Source of the DNA: Paracrocinitomix mangrovi
GTDB taxonomy: Bacteria > Bacteroidota > Bacteroidia > Flavobacteriales_D > Crocinitomicaceae
NCBI RefSeq assembly: GCF_019740355.2
Contig: NZ_CP091819.1
Coordinates: 248,001 to 312,000 of the forward strand
Length of the DNA stretch: 64,000 nt
Reading direction: 5' to 3'
Positions within the stretch are counted from its first letter, which is position 1; every line of letters begins with the position of its first letter. This document shows positions 35,362-45,000 of the stretch, in pieces. Under the pieces are notes generated by a model, which made no database searches, was not told the origin of the DNA, and was given only the letters and a program-made list of their open reading frames with translations. Both the position numbers and the translations under genes were made by a program.

Positions 35362-36545
35362 AAATTTTAAAACACAGTTGGTTGTTATTGTTGCCTTTGC
35401 TAGTGCAAAGTTGCGGAGGAGAAGAAGGAGCAGATGGAGATGAAGATAGAGAAGGTATCAAGATAGAAGGAAACTTGAACGGTGGAGGAGGTCAAAAAGT
35501 AACACTATGGTCTTTTGAAGAAGAAGGACAACTGGCATTGGATTCTACAATTGTTGAAGATGGGAAATTTGAAATTTGGATTCCGTCAAATAAAATGATG
35601 CAATATGCTGTGCAAGTTGGTACCATGAATACAGCAACTGCACCGCAATACAACAATATTATCTACTTATTTCCGGATGAAACAACTGAAAAAATTGAGA
35701 TTTCAGCTACTTTCCCGGGCGTTGGAGATAATTATTCAATTAAAGGTGATATTTATTCTGCCGATTTTCAGACTTACGTAGAGTTTATCCGTCCAATTTA
35801 TGGAGAGATAATGGGATATCGTCAGCAACAACAGGTTGCTATTGATAAAAACGAAAAAGATTTGTTAGCTAATAAAATGGATTCTTTACAACGTACTTGT
35901 AAAATATATGCCATTGAATATATCAACGAAAAGCCTTATTCTCCGGTAGCTTGGACTATGCTTCAAGAAATGTATCCACCTTCAGGATTATCAAATTTTG
36001 ATTCAACAGATTTAGGATACTTTGAAAAAGTAAGAGATGCCATGGCAGAAAAATATCCTTATTCTGTTTATCCATCTTATATAGATGAAAGTATTCAAGC
36101 TACTTTGGCACAATTGGAGAAAATGAAAGGTGGTGGAGATTTAGCACCTGATTTAGCTTTTCAAAATCCTGATGGTAAAACCATTAAGTTGTCAGATTTA
36201 AGAGGGAAAATTGTATTGTTAGATTTCTGGGCGTCATGGTGTATGCCGTGTAGAATGGAAAATCCTAATGTGGTTAGAACTTATGAAAAGTATAAAGATC
36301 AAGGGTTTACTGTATACTCAGTTTCATTAGATGAAGACAAGCAGAGATGGATAGATGCCATTGCAAAGGACAACCTTTCATGGCCAAATCACGTCTCTGA
36401 TCTGAAAGGTTGGTACTCTGATGCAGCTAGTATCTATGACGTTCGATCTATCCCTGCAACCTTTTTAATTGATCGTGAAGGAAGAATTGTAGGACAAGAT
36501 TTAAGAGGAAAAGATTTGGAACAAAGATTGCAGGAACTCCTGTGA
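35358..36545 (+). CDS. TlpA-family thiol-disulfide lipoprotein with DUF4369-like domain (copy 1)
   Basis: 395 residues. Lipoprotein signal ending VQSC, an acidic spacer (GGEEGADGDEDREG), an N-terminal DUF4369-like beta domain (KIEGNLNGGGGQKVTLWSF ... ALDSTIVEDGKFEI), a helical middle, then a thioredoxin fold (about 255-395): LSDLRGKIVLLDFWASWC, active site WCMPC, and the cis-proline region SIPATFLIDREG. Probably a periplasmic thiol-disulfide reductant. Translationally coupled to gatB; a paralogue follows 12 bases later. Confidence 0.88.
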   Translation: MKILKHSWLLLLPLLVQSCGGEEGADGDEDREGIKIEGNLNGGGGQKVTLWSFEEEGQLALDSTIVEDGKFEIWIPSNKMMQYAVQVGTMNTATAPQYNNIIYLFPDETTEKIEISATFPGVGDNYSIKGDIYSADFQTYVEFIRPIYGEIMGYRQQQQVAIDKNEKDLLANKMDSLQRTCKIYAIEYINEKPYSPVAWTMLQEMYPPSGLSNFDSTDLGYFEKVRDAMAEKYPYSVYPSYIDESIQATLAQLEKMKGGGDLAPDLAFQNPDGKTIKLSDLRGKIVLLDFWASWCMPCRMENPNVVRTYEKYKDQGFTVYSVSLDEDKQRWIDAIAKDNLSWPNHVSDLKGWYSDAASIYDVRSIPATFLIDREGRIVGQDLRGKDLEQRLQELL

Positions 36546-36557
36546 TAAAATCATATT

Positions 36558-37694
36558 ATGTTAAAACAGATAGCGCTATTACTTTTTATTGGATGTACAA
36601 TTTCAACTTCTGCTCAGGAAACCATAAATACTGATCCTGTAGGTGGAGTTTATATTACAGGACAATTTGTAGGAGCTGCAAATCAAACAATTTACCTGGG
36701 AAATCAGAATATGGGAGGCGTAAGACAGCCTTTTTATTCGGTTAAAGCAGATTCTACTGGTCAATTCAAATTGAGCTATCAGATTCCGTTTGCGGATTAT
36801 TACTTTTTAAAATTTGAAAATGGGCAGATATTGCACATGATTCTACACGGTAATGACACGCTAAAAATTTATGGTGATGTTAGAAATGTATTGGACATTT
36901 CAAATTTCATTTATTCAGAAGAATCTGAAGCCATGAACCAGTTTGTTTCAGAACACGCCAAGTTCAAAAGATTTCAGGATTCATTGTCATATGTAGTAAG
37001 GGTTGATCCTCTAAAGGCTGATGAAGTGAATGCTTATTTTCAACCTATTGCAGAAGGATTTTATGCCAAGAGAAACAAGTTCATCAATACTTATAGTAAT
37101 TCAGGGGCGGTTGTTGTAACGCTTAATGCTATTGATCAGGAAAAAGAATGGACACTCTATACAACGGTTGTTGATTTGTTAGGAAAATCTTATGGATCAT
37201 CCCCAACGGTTCAAAATATTATCAACCAAACGGAAGCTAGAAAGAAAGAACTTGAAGCCAGAAAATTTTTAGAACCGGGAAATTTAGCTAAAGAAATTGC
37301 TTTGCCAAATACTGAGGGTGATACAATGAGATTATCAGACTTAAAAGGAAAGGTAGTTTTAATTGACTTCTGGGCATCATGGTGTCGTCCTTGTAGAGGA
37401 GAAAATCCAAATGTTGTTAAGATGTACAAAAAGTACAAAGATGACGGTTTTACAGTTTTTTCAGTAAGTATGGATAACAGTGCTGAAAAATGGAAGGCTG
37501 CCATTGAGCAAGACGGTTTAGTTTGGCCAAATCATGTAAGTGACCTTAAAGGTTGGCAGTGCGCTGCAGGTATTGATTATTTAGTAAAGAGTATTCCTTT
37601 CACAGTTTTGATTGATAAGGAAGGAAAAATAATCGGGACCAATATTAGGGGAGAAGCCCTACAAACTCATTTAAAAGCTATCTTTGGGCATTAA
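36558..37694 (+). CDS. TlpA-family thiol-disulfide protein with DUF4369-like domain (copy 2)
   Basis: 378 residues. A cleavable signal peptide (MLKQIALLLFIGCTISTSAQ) instead of the lipobox seen in copy 1. Same layout: N-terminal beta domain, helical middle, C-terminal thioredoxin fold with active site WCRPC and SIPFTVLIDKEG. The C-terminal parts of the two copies align closely (VSDLKGW, LRGKIVLLDFWASW versus LKGKVVLIDFWASW); the N-terminal halves have diverged. Probably a tandem duplication that gave a lipid-anchored and a soluble form. Confidence 0.88.
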   Translation: MLKQIALLLFIGCTISTSAQETINTDPVGGVYITGQFVGAANQTIYLGNQNMGGVRQPFYSVKADSTGQFKLSYQIPFADYYFLKFENGQILHMILHGNDTLKIYGDVRNVLDISNFIYSEESEAMNQFVSEHAKFKRFQDSLSYVVRVDPLKADEVNAYFQPIAEGFYAKRNKFINTYSNSGAVVVTLNAIDQEKEWTLYTTVVDLLGKSYGSSPTVQNIINQTEARKKELEARKFLEPGNLAKEIALPNTEGDTMRLSDLKGKVVLIDFWASWCRPCRGENPNVVKMYKKYKDDGFTVFSVSMDNSAEKWKAAIEQDGLVWPNHVSDLKGWQCAAGIDYLVKSIPFTVLIDKEGKIIGTNIRGEALQTHLKAIFGH

Positions 37695-38441
37695 ATGTCA
37701 ACAAAAAAGATCTTTTTCGCATCAGACTTTCATCTAGGAGCTCCGGACAAGGAAAGTAGCCTTGTACGAGAAAAAAAGATTGTCAAATGGTTAGATACAA
37801 TTGCTCCTGAAGCCTCAGAAATTTTTCTGCTAGGAGATGTTTTTGACTTTTGGTTCGAGTATAAAAGATCTATCCCTAAAGGGTTTGTACGTCTTCAAGG
37901 TAAAATAGCGGAATTAACAGATGCGGGGATAAAAATTCATTGGTTTATAGGGAATCATGATATGTGGATTTTTGATTATATCCCTGAAGAGTTAGGCGTT
38001 ACCATGCACCGTAAAGAGTATCAAACAACATTTGGTGACAAGAAGTTTTTTATAGGTCATGGAGATGGTCTTGGTCCTGGAGATAGAGGGTACAAATTCA
38101 TAAAGAAAGTATTTCGAAACAAGTTTTGTCAATGGTGCTTTGCCAGATTACATCCAAACTTTGGAATTGGTTTAGCTAATTTTTCCTCAAGAAAGAGTAG
38201 GGCAGCTACCGGTCAAAAAGATGATAAGTTCTATGGAGATAAAGAAATGCTTACCCAGTTCTCTAAATCTGTACTTGAAAATGAACACTTTGATTACTTT
38301 GTCTTTGGTCACCGTCATTATCCAATGGAAATTGATTTGAACGAAAAATCAAAGTACATTAATCTGGGAGACTGGATAAATCACTTTACTTATGCCATTT
38401 TTGATGGTGAAAAGTTAAGTCTTGAGAAGTTTGATTCTTAG
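37695..38441 (+). CDS. lpxH: UDP-2,3-diacylglucosamine pyrophosphatase, LpxH-type
   Basis: 248 residues. Calcineurin-like metallophosphatase with the LpxH pattern: FASDFHLGAP, LLGDVFDFWFE, FIGNHDMWIFD, FIGHGDGLGPGD and FVFGHRHYPMEI. Hydrolyses UDP-2,3-diacylglucosamine to lipid X in lipid A synthesis. The ATG follows the tlpA copy 2 stop directly. Shares the window, but not the transcript, with lpxK. Confidence 0.88.
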   Translation: MSTKKIFFASDFHLGAPDKESSLVREKKIVKWLDTIAPEASEIFLLGDVFDFWFEYKRSIPKGFVRLQGKIAELTDAGIKIHWFIGNHDMWIFDYIPEELGVTMHRKEYQTTFGDKKFFIGHGDGLGPGDRGYKFIKKVFRNKFCQWCFARLHPNFGIGLANFSSRKSRAATGQKDDKFYGDKEMLTQFSKSVLENEHFDYFVFGHRHYPMEIDLNEKSKYINLGDWINHFTYAIFDGEKLSLEKFDS

Positions 38442-38871
38442 TCTTTTGAAAAAGTTGATTCAATATAAATCCTTGTTTGTATCCATGTCCAAGTTTATGC
38501 TTGCTTCTGTGATTGCAACATTGGTTGATATCATCCTTTTTACATTTGTATTAACCCAATTTCTTCCTGTTTTTGAATCAGAATTAATAGCCGGATTTGT
38601 TGGAATGTGCATTAACTTTTTCATCCAAAAAAAGTATGTTTTTGAGCTTAAAAGGAATCAAGTAATTGCTTTTGCATTATCCATTAGTTTATCGCTTGTT
38701 GCAATATTACTGGGAGGATTGATTGTTAAATTCCTGGTGACCTTTGATTTTTTTGCTACTTATTTAATCCTGGCTAAGTTGATTGTTGTTGGAATTAAAT
38801 TCTTCTTTAATTTCTTTACTAAAAGATGGGTGTTTGAAAGAAAAGGAATAAAAGGCAAAGGCTTATCCTGA
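38422..38871 (+). CDS. GtrA-family membrane protein
   Basis: Up to 149 residues with four membrane helices (SKFMLASVIATLVDIILF, FVGMCINFFIQKKYVF, IAFALSISLSLVAILLG, LIVVGIKFFFNFFTKRWVF), the GtrA layout. GtrA proteins are thought to help move polyprenyl-linked sugars across the inner membrane. The start is uncertain: TTG at 38422, overlapping lpxH by 20 bases, or ATG at 38485, which would begin right at the first helix. It converges with a GT39 glycosyltransferase, overlapping it by 9 bases; the pairing fits a lipid-sugar function. Confidence 0.85.
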   Translation: MRSLILSLLKKLIQYKSLFVSMSKFMLASVIATLVDIILFTFVLTQFLPVFESELIAGFVGMCINFFIQKKYVFELKRNQVIAFALSISLSLVAILLGGLIVKFLVTFDFFATYLILAKLIVVGIKFFFNFFTKRWVFERKGIKGKGLS

Positions 38872-40524
38872 TATTTTAAAAAGTACCATTTCTAAATGGT
38901 TAGTATTACATTCAAAACTGTAAACAATTTCTTTTTCAATTGGATACATCCATAAATCCCTTTCGTACATTAAATAATATGCATTAGGATCTATTGGTTC
39001 TTTTTGATATTTCATTACTCTGCCTGTTTGATGCGCATAGTAATAAGGGATTTGAAAGGGCATGTCAATCGGAATGTAGAACTTGTCGTCGTATAAAGTT
39101 TTTCCAAATAATTTGATATTGGGCTCAACCACTTGCTTTTCGCCGGTGTAATAGATTGGTTGATCTCCAATTAGTTCTGTCATTTCATACATTGTGTCAG
39201 CATATTTTAATTCGGGATTAAGTTGAGACATTTGTGGTAAAATAATCACATTGTATCCCAATCTGCCCACTAACATTCCTATCACCAAAATCCAATAAAA
39301 TGAAACATGCGTAAACTGCTTTAAGGATAAATACCAGAGGAAAATCAATATTAATCCAAACAGTATAGCTAAAACAATTACAGAAACAGTAGAAATATCT
39401 AAAATAAACGGAATTGCAATCATCCCCAACCCGCTTAACCCAATTCCTGCATTAAAAATGTACTGTGGCCATTTAACCAACTTACTATTGGCATCCATTT
39501 CAGCTAATCCTCCTAGAATTATTAGAATTATAAATGGAAAAAACATGTATACATATCTCACCCTAATGTCAGGTGAAAGCCAATACAATACTATGTTTGC
39601 AGCAACGAACAAAATAGCAAATCTCAATAGTTTATTATTCCAAACAGATACACGTACATTTTTATTGATGAATAATATTCCAAGTAATGACCAGGGGAAC
39701 ATCTTTTCAAAAATAAAAACAGGGAATTGAACTAAATGGAGCAGTAATTTACCAATTGAACTTTCGTTTCCGGTTCTTTGAGAAGCTTCCTTAAACTGCT
39801 GAGATAAAAATGCGGGTAAATCTTCATGCAAAGAGTAGTAATACATATAGCTTCCAACAATAATGACCAAGCTTAAAATTCCAATAAGATGTTGGATGCT
39901 GAATAACTTCTTAAATTCCTTGTTAGCAATAAAAAACACCAATAGGGTCAGTGCTTGAAATGCCAATGAAGGTATTCCTTTGGTGAGTAAACCAATTGCA
40001 CAAAAAATGTAAGAAACAACAAATAACCAATACAGTTGATTTTTTTGATGAAAGTAAAAAATACTGTATGCTTGTAAACAAACAATTAGGGAATAGAATA
40101 AGTCGATTTCTCCGGCATTTACTGAACCAAAATAAAGGAGGTCAGCTATAGTAAGAATAGCAAAAGGCAATAGATGTCTGTACTTTTCATTTATTTGATT
40201 TACTGTGATCTTCCAAAACAAAAATCCAATTAAAAGTAAAGAAATCACTCCCGGAAATCTTACCGCCCATTCTCCTGTTCCAAAAATCTTAAATGAACCA
40301 GCCAAAAGCCAGTTAAATAGTGGAGGTTTGTTGTAATATGTTTCACCATAAATATGCGGAATTAAATAGTCGCCTGATTCCAACATTTCTATGGCTACAA
40401 TAGCTCTTCTGGGTTCTTCATTTCTTAATTCAATTATACCGTTAAATCCTAGGTAAACTAGCAGTAGCAAGGTGATTAAAGACACCATGAACCATTTGTT
40501 TTGAACGGTGAAAAAGCTATTCAT
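38863..40524 (-). CDS. Glycosyltransferase family 39 (ArnT-like) membrane protein
   Basis: 553 residues, about 11-12 membrane helices. The first periplasmic loop carries IIELRNEEPRRAIVAIEMLESGDYLIPHIYG and YYNKPPLFNWLLAGSFKIFG with the acidic pair expected of GT-C polyprenyl-phosphate-sugar transferases. GT39/ArnT relatives transfer a sugar from undecaprenyl phosphate to lipid A or proteins. Acceptor unknown. Its own promoter was not identified. Confidence 0.88.
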   Translation of the reverse strand: MNSFFTVQNKWFMVSLITLLLLVYLGFNGIIELRNEEPRRAIVAIEMLESGDYLIPHIYGETYYNKPPLFNWLLAGSFKIFGTGEWAVRFPGVISLLLIGFLFWKITVNQINEKYRHLLPFAILTIADLLYFGSVNAGEIDLFYSLIVCLQAYSIFYFHQKNQLYWLFVVSYIFCAIGLLTKGIPSLAFQALTLLVFFIANKEFKKLFSIQHLIGILSLVIIVGSYMYYYSLHEDLPAFLSQQFKEASQRTGNESSIGKLLLHLVQFPVFIFEKMFPWSLLGILFINKNVRVSVWNNKLLRFAILFVAANIVLYWLSPDIRVRYVYMFFPFIILIILGGLAEMDANSKLVKWPQYIFNAGIGLSGLGMIAIPFILDISTVSVIVLAILFGLILIFLWYLSLKQFTHVSFYWILVIGMLVGRLGYNVIILPQMSQLNPELKYADTMYEMTELIGDQPIYYTGEKQVVEPNIKLFGKTLYDDKFYIPIDMPFQIPYYYAHQTGRVMKYQKEPIDPNAYYLMYERDLWMYPIEKEIVYSFECNTNHLEMVLFKISG

Positions 40525-40562
40525 GGTCGCTAAAATAAGCGATTAATAAGAACAAGGATGGA

Positions 40563-41483
40563 TTATTTTTCAGATAAAAATACGCGAAGCTCTTTTTGGA
40601 ATCCTTTAAAATTATCAAGGTTTACTGCATGTCCTGCTTTAGGAACAGTTACGAATTTAGCGCCCATAAACTCAGCCAGTTTTTGACCTTCACTTAAAGG
40701 AAAAACTTCATCTGTATCTCCCCAGATAACCATACTTGGAGGAAAGTTTATTTCAGTATTTTCTCTGAATTTGGCTTGTTCCTTAGGTAAACTTGTCAAT
40801 AAGGATTTAAGTTCTTCATGGTGTTGATCAAAGTAAAACAAGTAAGTGTCCATCTTTACTTTTTTTGGAAGCTTTCTGTCCTTATAAGATCCTAGGTTTA
40901 GCAATCTATTTACTTCGTCTCCATTTGTGGGTACAAAAATATCAGTTACTTCAGCAACACCTTGTTGATTACAAAGAGTATCTAATAAATTGACATTATA
41001 GGTAACTCCCGGGCTATCAACAATGACAACTTTCTCAAACATGTCGGGTTTCTTATAGATCATACCTAATGAAACAAATCCACCGTACGAAATCCCCATG
41101 ATTTTACACTTGTCTACTTTTCTTGATTCAAGTAAATCAAAAAGGGCATCCACTTGAGAATCTAATTCTGCTTTAGCTTTGCTACTACTTTTACCAAACC
41201 ATAAAAGATCAGGAGCTATTACGTGATGGTCATCCATTAAATCATATAATGATTGACTCCAGGTAATCTGAGCATCCGCCCCAAATCCATGAATAATTAA
41301 AAATGTGGGACCTTCACCACCCTCGTAAAAATGAATTTTGTGTTGATCGTTTTCAAAAAAGTTTTCTGTTAAACCTTTTCTAGAAAATTTTTTATTCATC
41401 CTCTTGTGATTCCATTCGGCTAGATTACAAGAAAATAAAGCTGACAGTGAAAGTAAAAACATGGATTTCAAAAAAAAATTCAT
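40563..41483 (-). CDS. Alpha/beta-hydrolase lipoprotein
   Basis: 306 residues from the ATG at 41483 (MNFFLKSMFLLSLSALFSC); an upstream in-frame start lacks a signal. Lipobox LFSC19. Hydrolase fold: GPTFLIIHGFGADAQITW (oxyanion loop), nucleophile elbow GISYGG, IWGDTDEVFPL with the acid, and PKAGHAVNLD with the catalytic His. Likely an esterase or lipase on the periplasmic side; substrate unknown. Confidence 0.87.
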   Translation of the reverse strand: MNFFLKSMFLLSLSALFSCNLAEWNHKRMNKKFSRKGLTENFFENDQHKIHFYEGGEGPTFLIIHGFGADAQITWSQSLYDLMDDHHVIAPDLLWFGKSSSKAKAELDSQVDALFDLLESRKVDKCKIMGISYGGFVSLGMIYKKPDMFEKVVIVDSPGVTYNVNLLDTLCNQQGVAEVTDIFVPTNGDEVNRLLNLGSYKDRKLPKKVKMDTYLFYFDQHHEELKSLLTSLPKEQAKFRENTEINFPPSMVIWGDTDEVFPLSEGQKLAEFMGAKFVTVPKAGHAVNLDNFKGFQKELRVFLSEK

Positions 41484-41643
41484 CTTTAGCTTAAATAAAT
41501 AATTCAGTTCACCACAAATGTACAAAATCCAATAAATTCAACTATTACAGACAGGTGGCTTTTAACACTTTATAGGATTTTTATCAATTAGTTTAAACTG
41601 TTTTTAAAACTTTTTGAAACCTTTATTTGTATCTCTCGTTAAT

Positions 41644-41682
41644 ATGGTTGTAAACGGATCAATTATGACGATTACAGGTTAA
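41644..41682 (+). CDS. Possible 12-residue leader peptide before an orphan terminator
   Basis: ATG to TAA encodes MVVNGSIMTITG and ends 5 bases before a strong terminator stem. There is no other plus-strand gene upstream for that terminator to serve. Could be an attenuator leader for the cold-shock gene or part of a small RNA. Very short, so chance is possible; promoter elements upstream are imperfect (TTTATTTG at 41622-41629). Confidence 0.25.
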   Translation: MVVNGSIMTITG

Positions 41683-41687
41683 GGGTT

Positions 41688-41716
41688 AGGGGGCAAGTCA
41701 TTGCCCCCTTTTTTTT
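41688..41716 (+). terminator. Strong intrinsic terminator upstream of the cold-shock gene
   Basis: AGGGGGCAA (41688-41696) pairs with TTGCCCCCT (41701-41709) around a GTCA loop, followed by T to 41716. The nearest gene on its left is on the other strand and reads away from it, so the terminator implies a short untranslated or leader transcript from the 41520-41690 region. Confidence 0.85.
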
Positions 41717-41772
41717 GTTGGAATTGTAAATTATTTTTACGTACCTTCAGCGCATTATTATTAATTATTACA

Positions 41773-41964
41773 ATGAATAAAGGAAAAGTAAAGTTCTTTA
41801 ATGAATCAAAAGGATTTGGATTTATTATCGACAATGACACTAAGAAAGAACATTTTGTTCACATTTCTGGATTAGTTGACTCTATTGAAGAAGGAGACGA
41901 AGTTCAATTTGAACTTGTTGATGGGAAAAAAGGACTCAACGCAGTAAACGTGAAAGTGATATAA
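41773..41964 (+). CDS. Cold-shock domain protein
   Basis: 63 residues from the ATG at 41773 (MNKGKVKFFNESKGFGFI). RNP1 (KGFGFI) and RNP2 (HFVHIS) are present, with the EEGDEVQFELVDGKKGLNAVNV ending of CspA-type RNA chaperones. A weak promoter candidate lies between the orphan terminator and the ATG (TTG 41718-41720, TACCTTCA 41742-41749). Confidence 0.95.
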   Translation: MNKGKVKFFNESKGFGFIIDNDTKKEHFVHISGLVDSIEEGDEVQFELVDGKKGLNAVNVKVI

Positions 41965-41987
41965 TTATAAGATTGCGAATAATGTTT

Positions 41988-42017
41988 AATGCCCGGCTTT
42001 TGAAGTCGGGCATTTTT
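41988..42017 (+). terminator. Terminator after the cold-shock gene
   Basis: AATGCCCGGC (41988-41997) pairs with GTCGGGCATT (42005-42014, one G-T pair), then a short T run. It sits between convergent genes and may stop both. Confidence 0.8.
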
Positions 42018-42021
42018 ATTT

Positions 42022-45000
42022 CTAATTCACTTTAATAATTTTTTCTTTATGGGTTTTAGATGGGCTTAAAACTCTCAAGAAATAAACACCATTTGCTAGT
42101 CCTTGCGTGTAAACAGTAATAAGTCCTTCCCAGGCATTGAAAGTTTTTTCCATCACAATGTCACCATTCATTGCGATAATTCTAATCTCAACATCTTCCC
42201 CTTCTTCTAATCCACTTATATTAAAAGAATCTCCAAATGGATTAGGGAAAACAGTTAGTTCATACTGTGAAAAGTTCTCTTCTGAAACCTGTACGTTAAT
42301 ATTGTCGACATAAATCGTATTTCCCTGGTATGATTCGCTTTCAAAAATGAAACTAACAGAAGTGTTCCCATACATTTCTTCTAAAGAGTTTACTATCCTT
42401 TTCCAATCTCCATATTCAGGTTTAAAATTGATATCAAATGGAACAGTGGCTAGTTCATCACCTCCGGCTTTATAAAGTAATGTTCTGCTATCTCCACAAT
42501 TGTTTGTTGCATAAACACGTAAACTGTCCGCATTGGTTCCTCCACCTGCATAAGCAATATCAAAGCTTAACGCATAAATCACATCCTCTGAAAGGTCAGT
42601 CTGACTTGTTTGAAATTCACTGAATACAGCAGTAGTATCTGTCAATTGATTATTAAACTTAATAGAATGTGTGCCATAATTATTCATGCTCACTGCATTG
42701 TCAATCTCCCAATTGATACCATTTCCGTCATTGCTAACTGTCCAATTGTTTTTTAAAACGCCTTCTTCAAAATCTTCATTAATTGGAGAGTCTACACCAT
42801 CAGCAATGACAACATATCCTAAGGAAGAAACTGTATCCACACCAACACCATTTTTAACAACCAAGGTTACATCATATGTACCTTCTCCATCATAACATAT
42901 TAAAGGTTTTTCATCAGTTGAGTATGAAGGGGAACCTCCAGGGAAAAACCATTCCCATGCTGCTCCTTGACCTGCGTTTGTAGATAAATCTTCAAACCTC
43001 ATACATGAGCCTGAACCAACACTTGCACATAAAGCTGTAAAGAAAGCAGAAGGAGGATTCATGGTACACCCGAAAGTGCCAGGTGATTTTTGTTCGGCAA
43101 CAGCTCTTTTACCTATGGCTCCATTTGGTCCGTATGCCCTTACAGAATACCATTGCGTTTGAGTTGAACTTGCATAAACTGTGGCATTATTGGTAGTTAC
43201 GTAGCCGGCAGAATCCATGTATTCATCACCCAATAAAAATACTTCATAACCAATTGCACCAGGCACAGGATCCCAACTAAAATTGAAAGCATTAGGACAG
43301 GCCCATTCCACATTTAAGTTTTGAGGTTGACCAATTATTGAAAAATCTGCTGCGCTCATATCTGTTGAAGCTCCATAAGTAATTCTTATTCTAGCATCTC
43401 CGGTAATTCCGGCAACCGAAGGATTCCAAGGGTAACTTCTCCAGTCTCCGGGAACTGAACCTGCTATTTGAGTCCAATTTTGACCACCATCTGTTGAATA
43501 TTCAATTACATAGGATCCGGTATCTGCAATTGCATCCCAACGAATTAATTCTGATTGACCAGGAACAAAAGTTTCTCCACCAATTGGGTAGGTAAGTACT
43601 ACATCATCAAAAATGTATTCATACAAAACATAAAATTTTTGTGGCCCACTTGGAATGTCTGTACCATTCACACTTACGGTATAATTACCACTTGAAGGAT
43701 TATCAATAGTAACTTGCTCCATGTTGTTTAAATCGTCTACACCTTGCTGAGCATTTTGATTCAATAAAGTTGCATTTGGAGTAGGATTTAAAACCCATGG
43801 AAATACTTCGGTTCCCTCATTAGTAATCACTTTTAAATCTAAATCATTCACCAATGCCGGATTTGCACTAGGTGTACCTGCAACATCTTTCCAATAAAGC
43901 ATTATTCTCACTTGTTTAACTCCTGATGGAACATCAAGTGAAACTGGTATATTCTCGCCCATTGAAATGTAATCAAAGCTGTATTGATTATTCATCAATA
44001 AGTCATGTGCACGCTTGGCATTTATTCTTCCCCAGCCATATTTAAAATCAGGTCCTGGATTTCCAAGATCCTCTGCAGTGTTTAATATGGCGCCTTTCAT
44101 CAATGCCGCATCTGGATTATCTCCATTATTTTGGTTTCTGTATGCTTCATATAATAAAGCCAAAGTACCTGAAACTCCGGGGCAAGCCATTGAAGTTCCT
44201 GATTTTATATCATATGTATTCACATCAATTGTTGAAAATACGCTAGTTCCAACTGCACAAATGTCTGGTTTAATCCTTCCATCTGTTGCTGGTCCCCGGC
44301 TACTTCCGTTTGCCAGATCATCTGTATTTGAAAGATTTCCAACCGCAATTACATTTTTACCTTGTTTGTGACCTCCGGTAATATTTCCCCAGCCTGCTCC
44401 GGCACCATAACCTCCGTCATCCGTTCCTGAATTACCTGCAGAAAAAACATGAATGAGAGCTTCATAATCTCTGCATTGCTGATCTAATTCGCTTGCCAAA
44501 CTTGTATATCCATTATTGAGACCATTTCCATAACTTTTGGATGTAATTACAACCCCTTCATCTTCATAAAGGGTTGGAACAAAATCATAATTAGAATTCC
44601 CTGATGAATAAACGAGTAATGCTGAACCGGGTGCATTTCCAATAGCGTCTGGATTCAAGTTTCCAGCACCCATAATAATACCAGCAACATGATCTCCGTG
44701 ATCCCCATTATTAGAAGTTGCAGTGTGATCAATTCTACCTTGATAATCTATGTGAGGTCCAATAATACCATCATCTTGCAGCATAATTGTTACTCCCGCA
44801 CCACTTAATCCACTTGTGATTTTTAATGGATTTTGTAAAACATTTGACCTGTGATTACTTACATCATCATAACCTTCTGGAAGTTCAGGAGCATCCTTTG
44901 GTTCAAAATAAAAGAACTCAGGAATTTCATATAACTCATCTATCTTATTAATTGGTATGATAAGTTTAACAATATTGTTTCCCTTAATTAGTACAGTTTG

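Noticed and set aside
44015-44371. 118-codon plus-strand ORF inside the subtilase gene
   Set aside because: Antisense to the catalytic domain of a clearly real protein; no signal, motif or start-site support.
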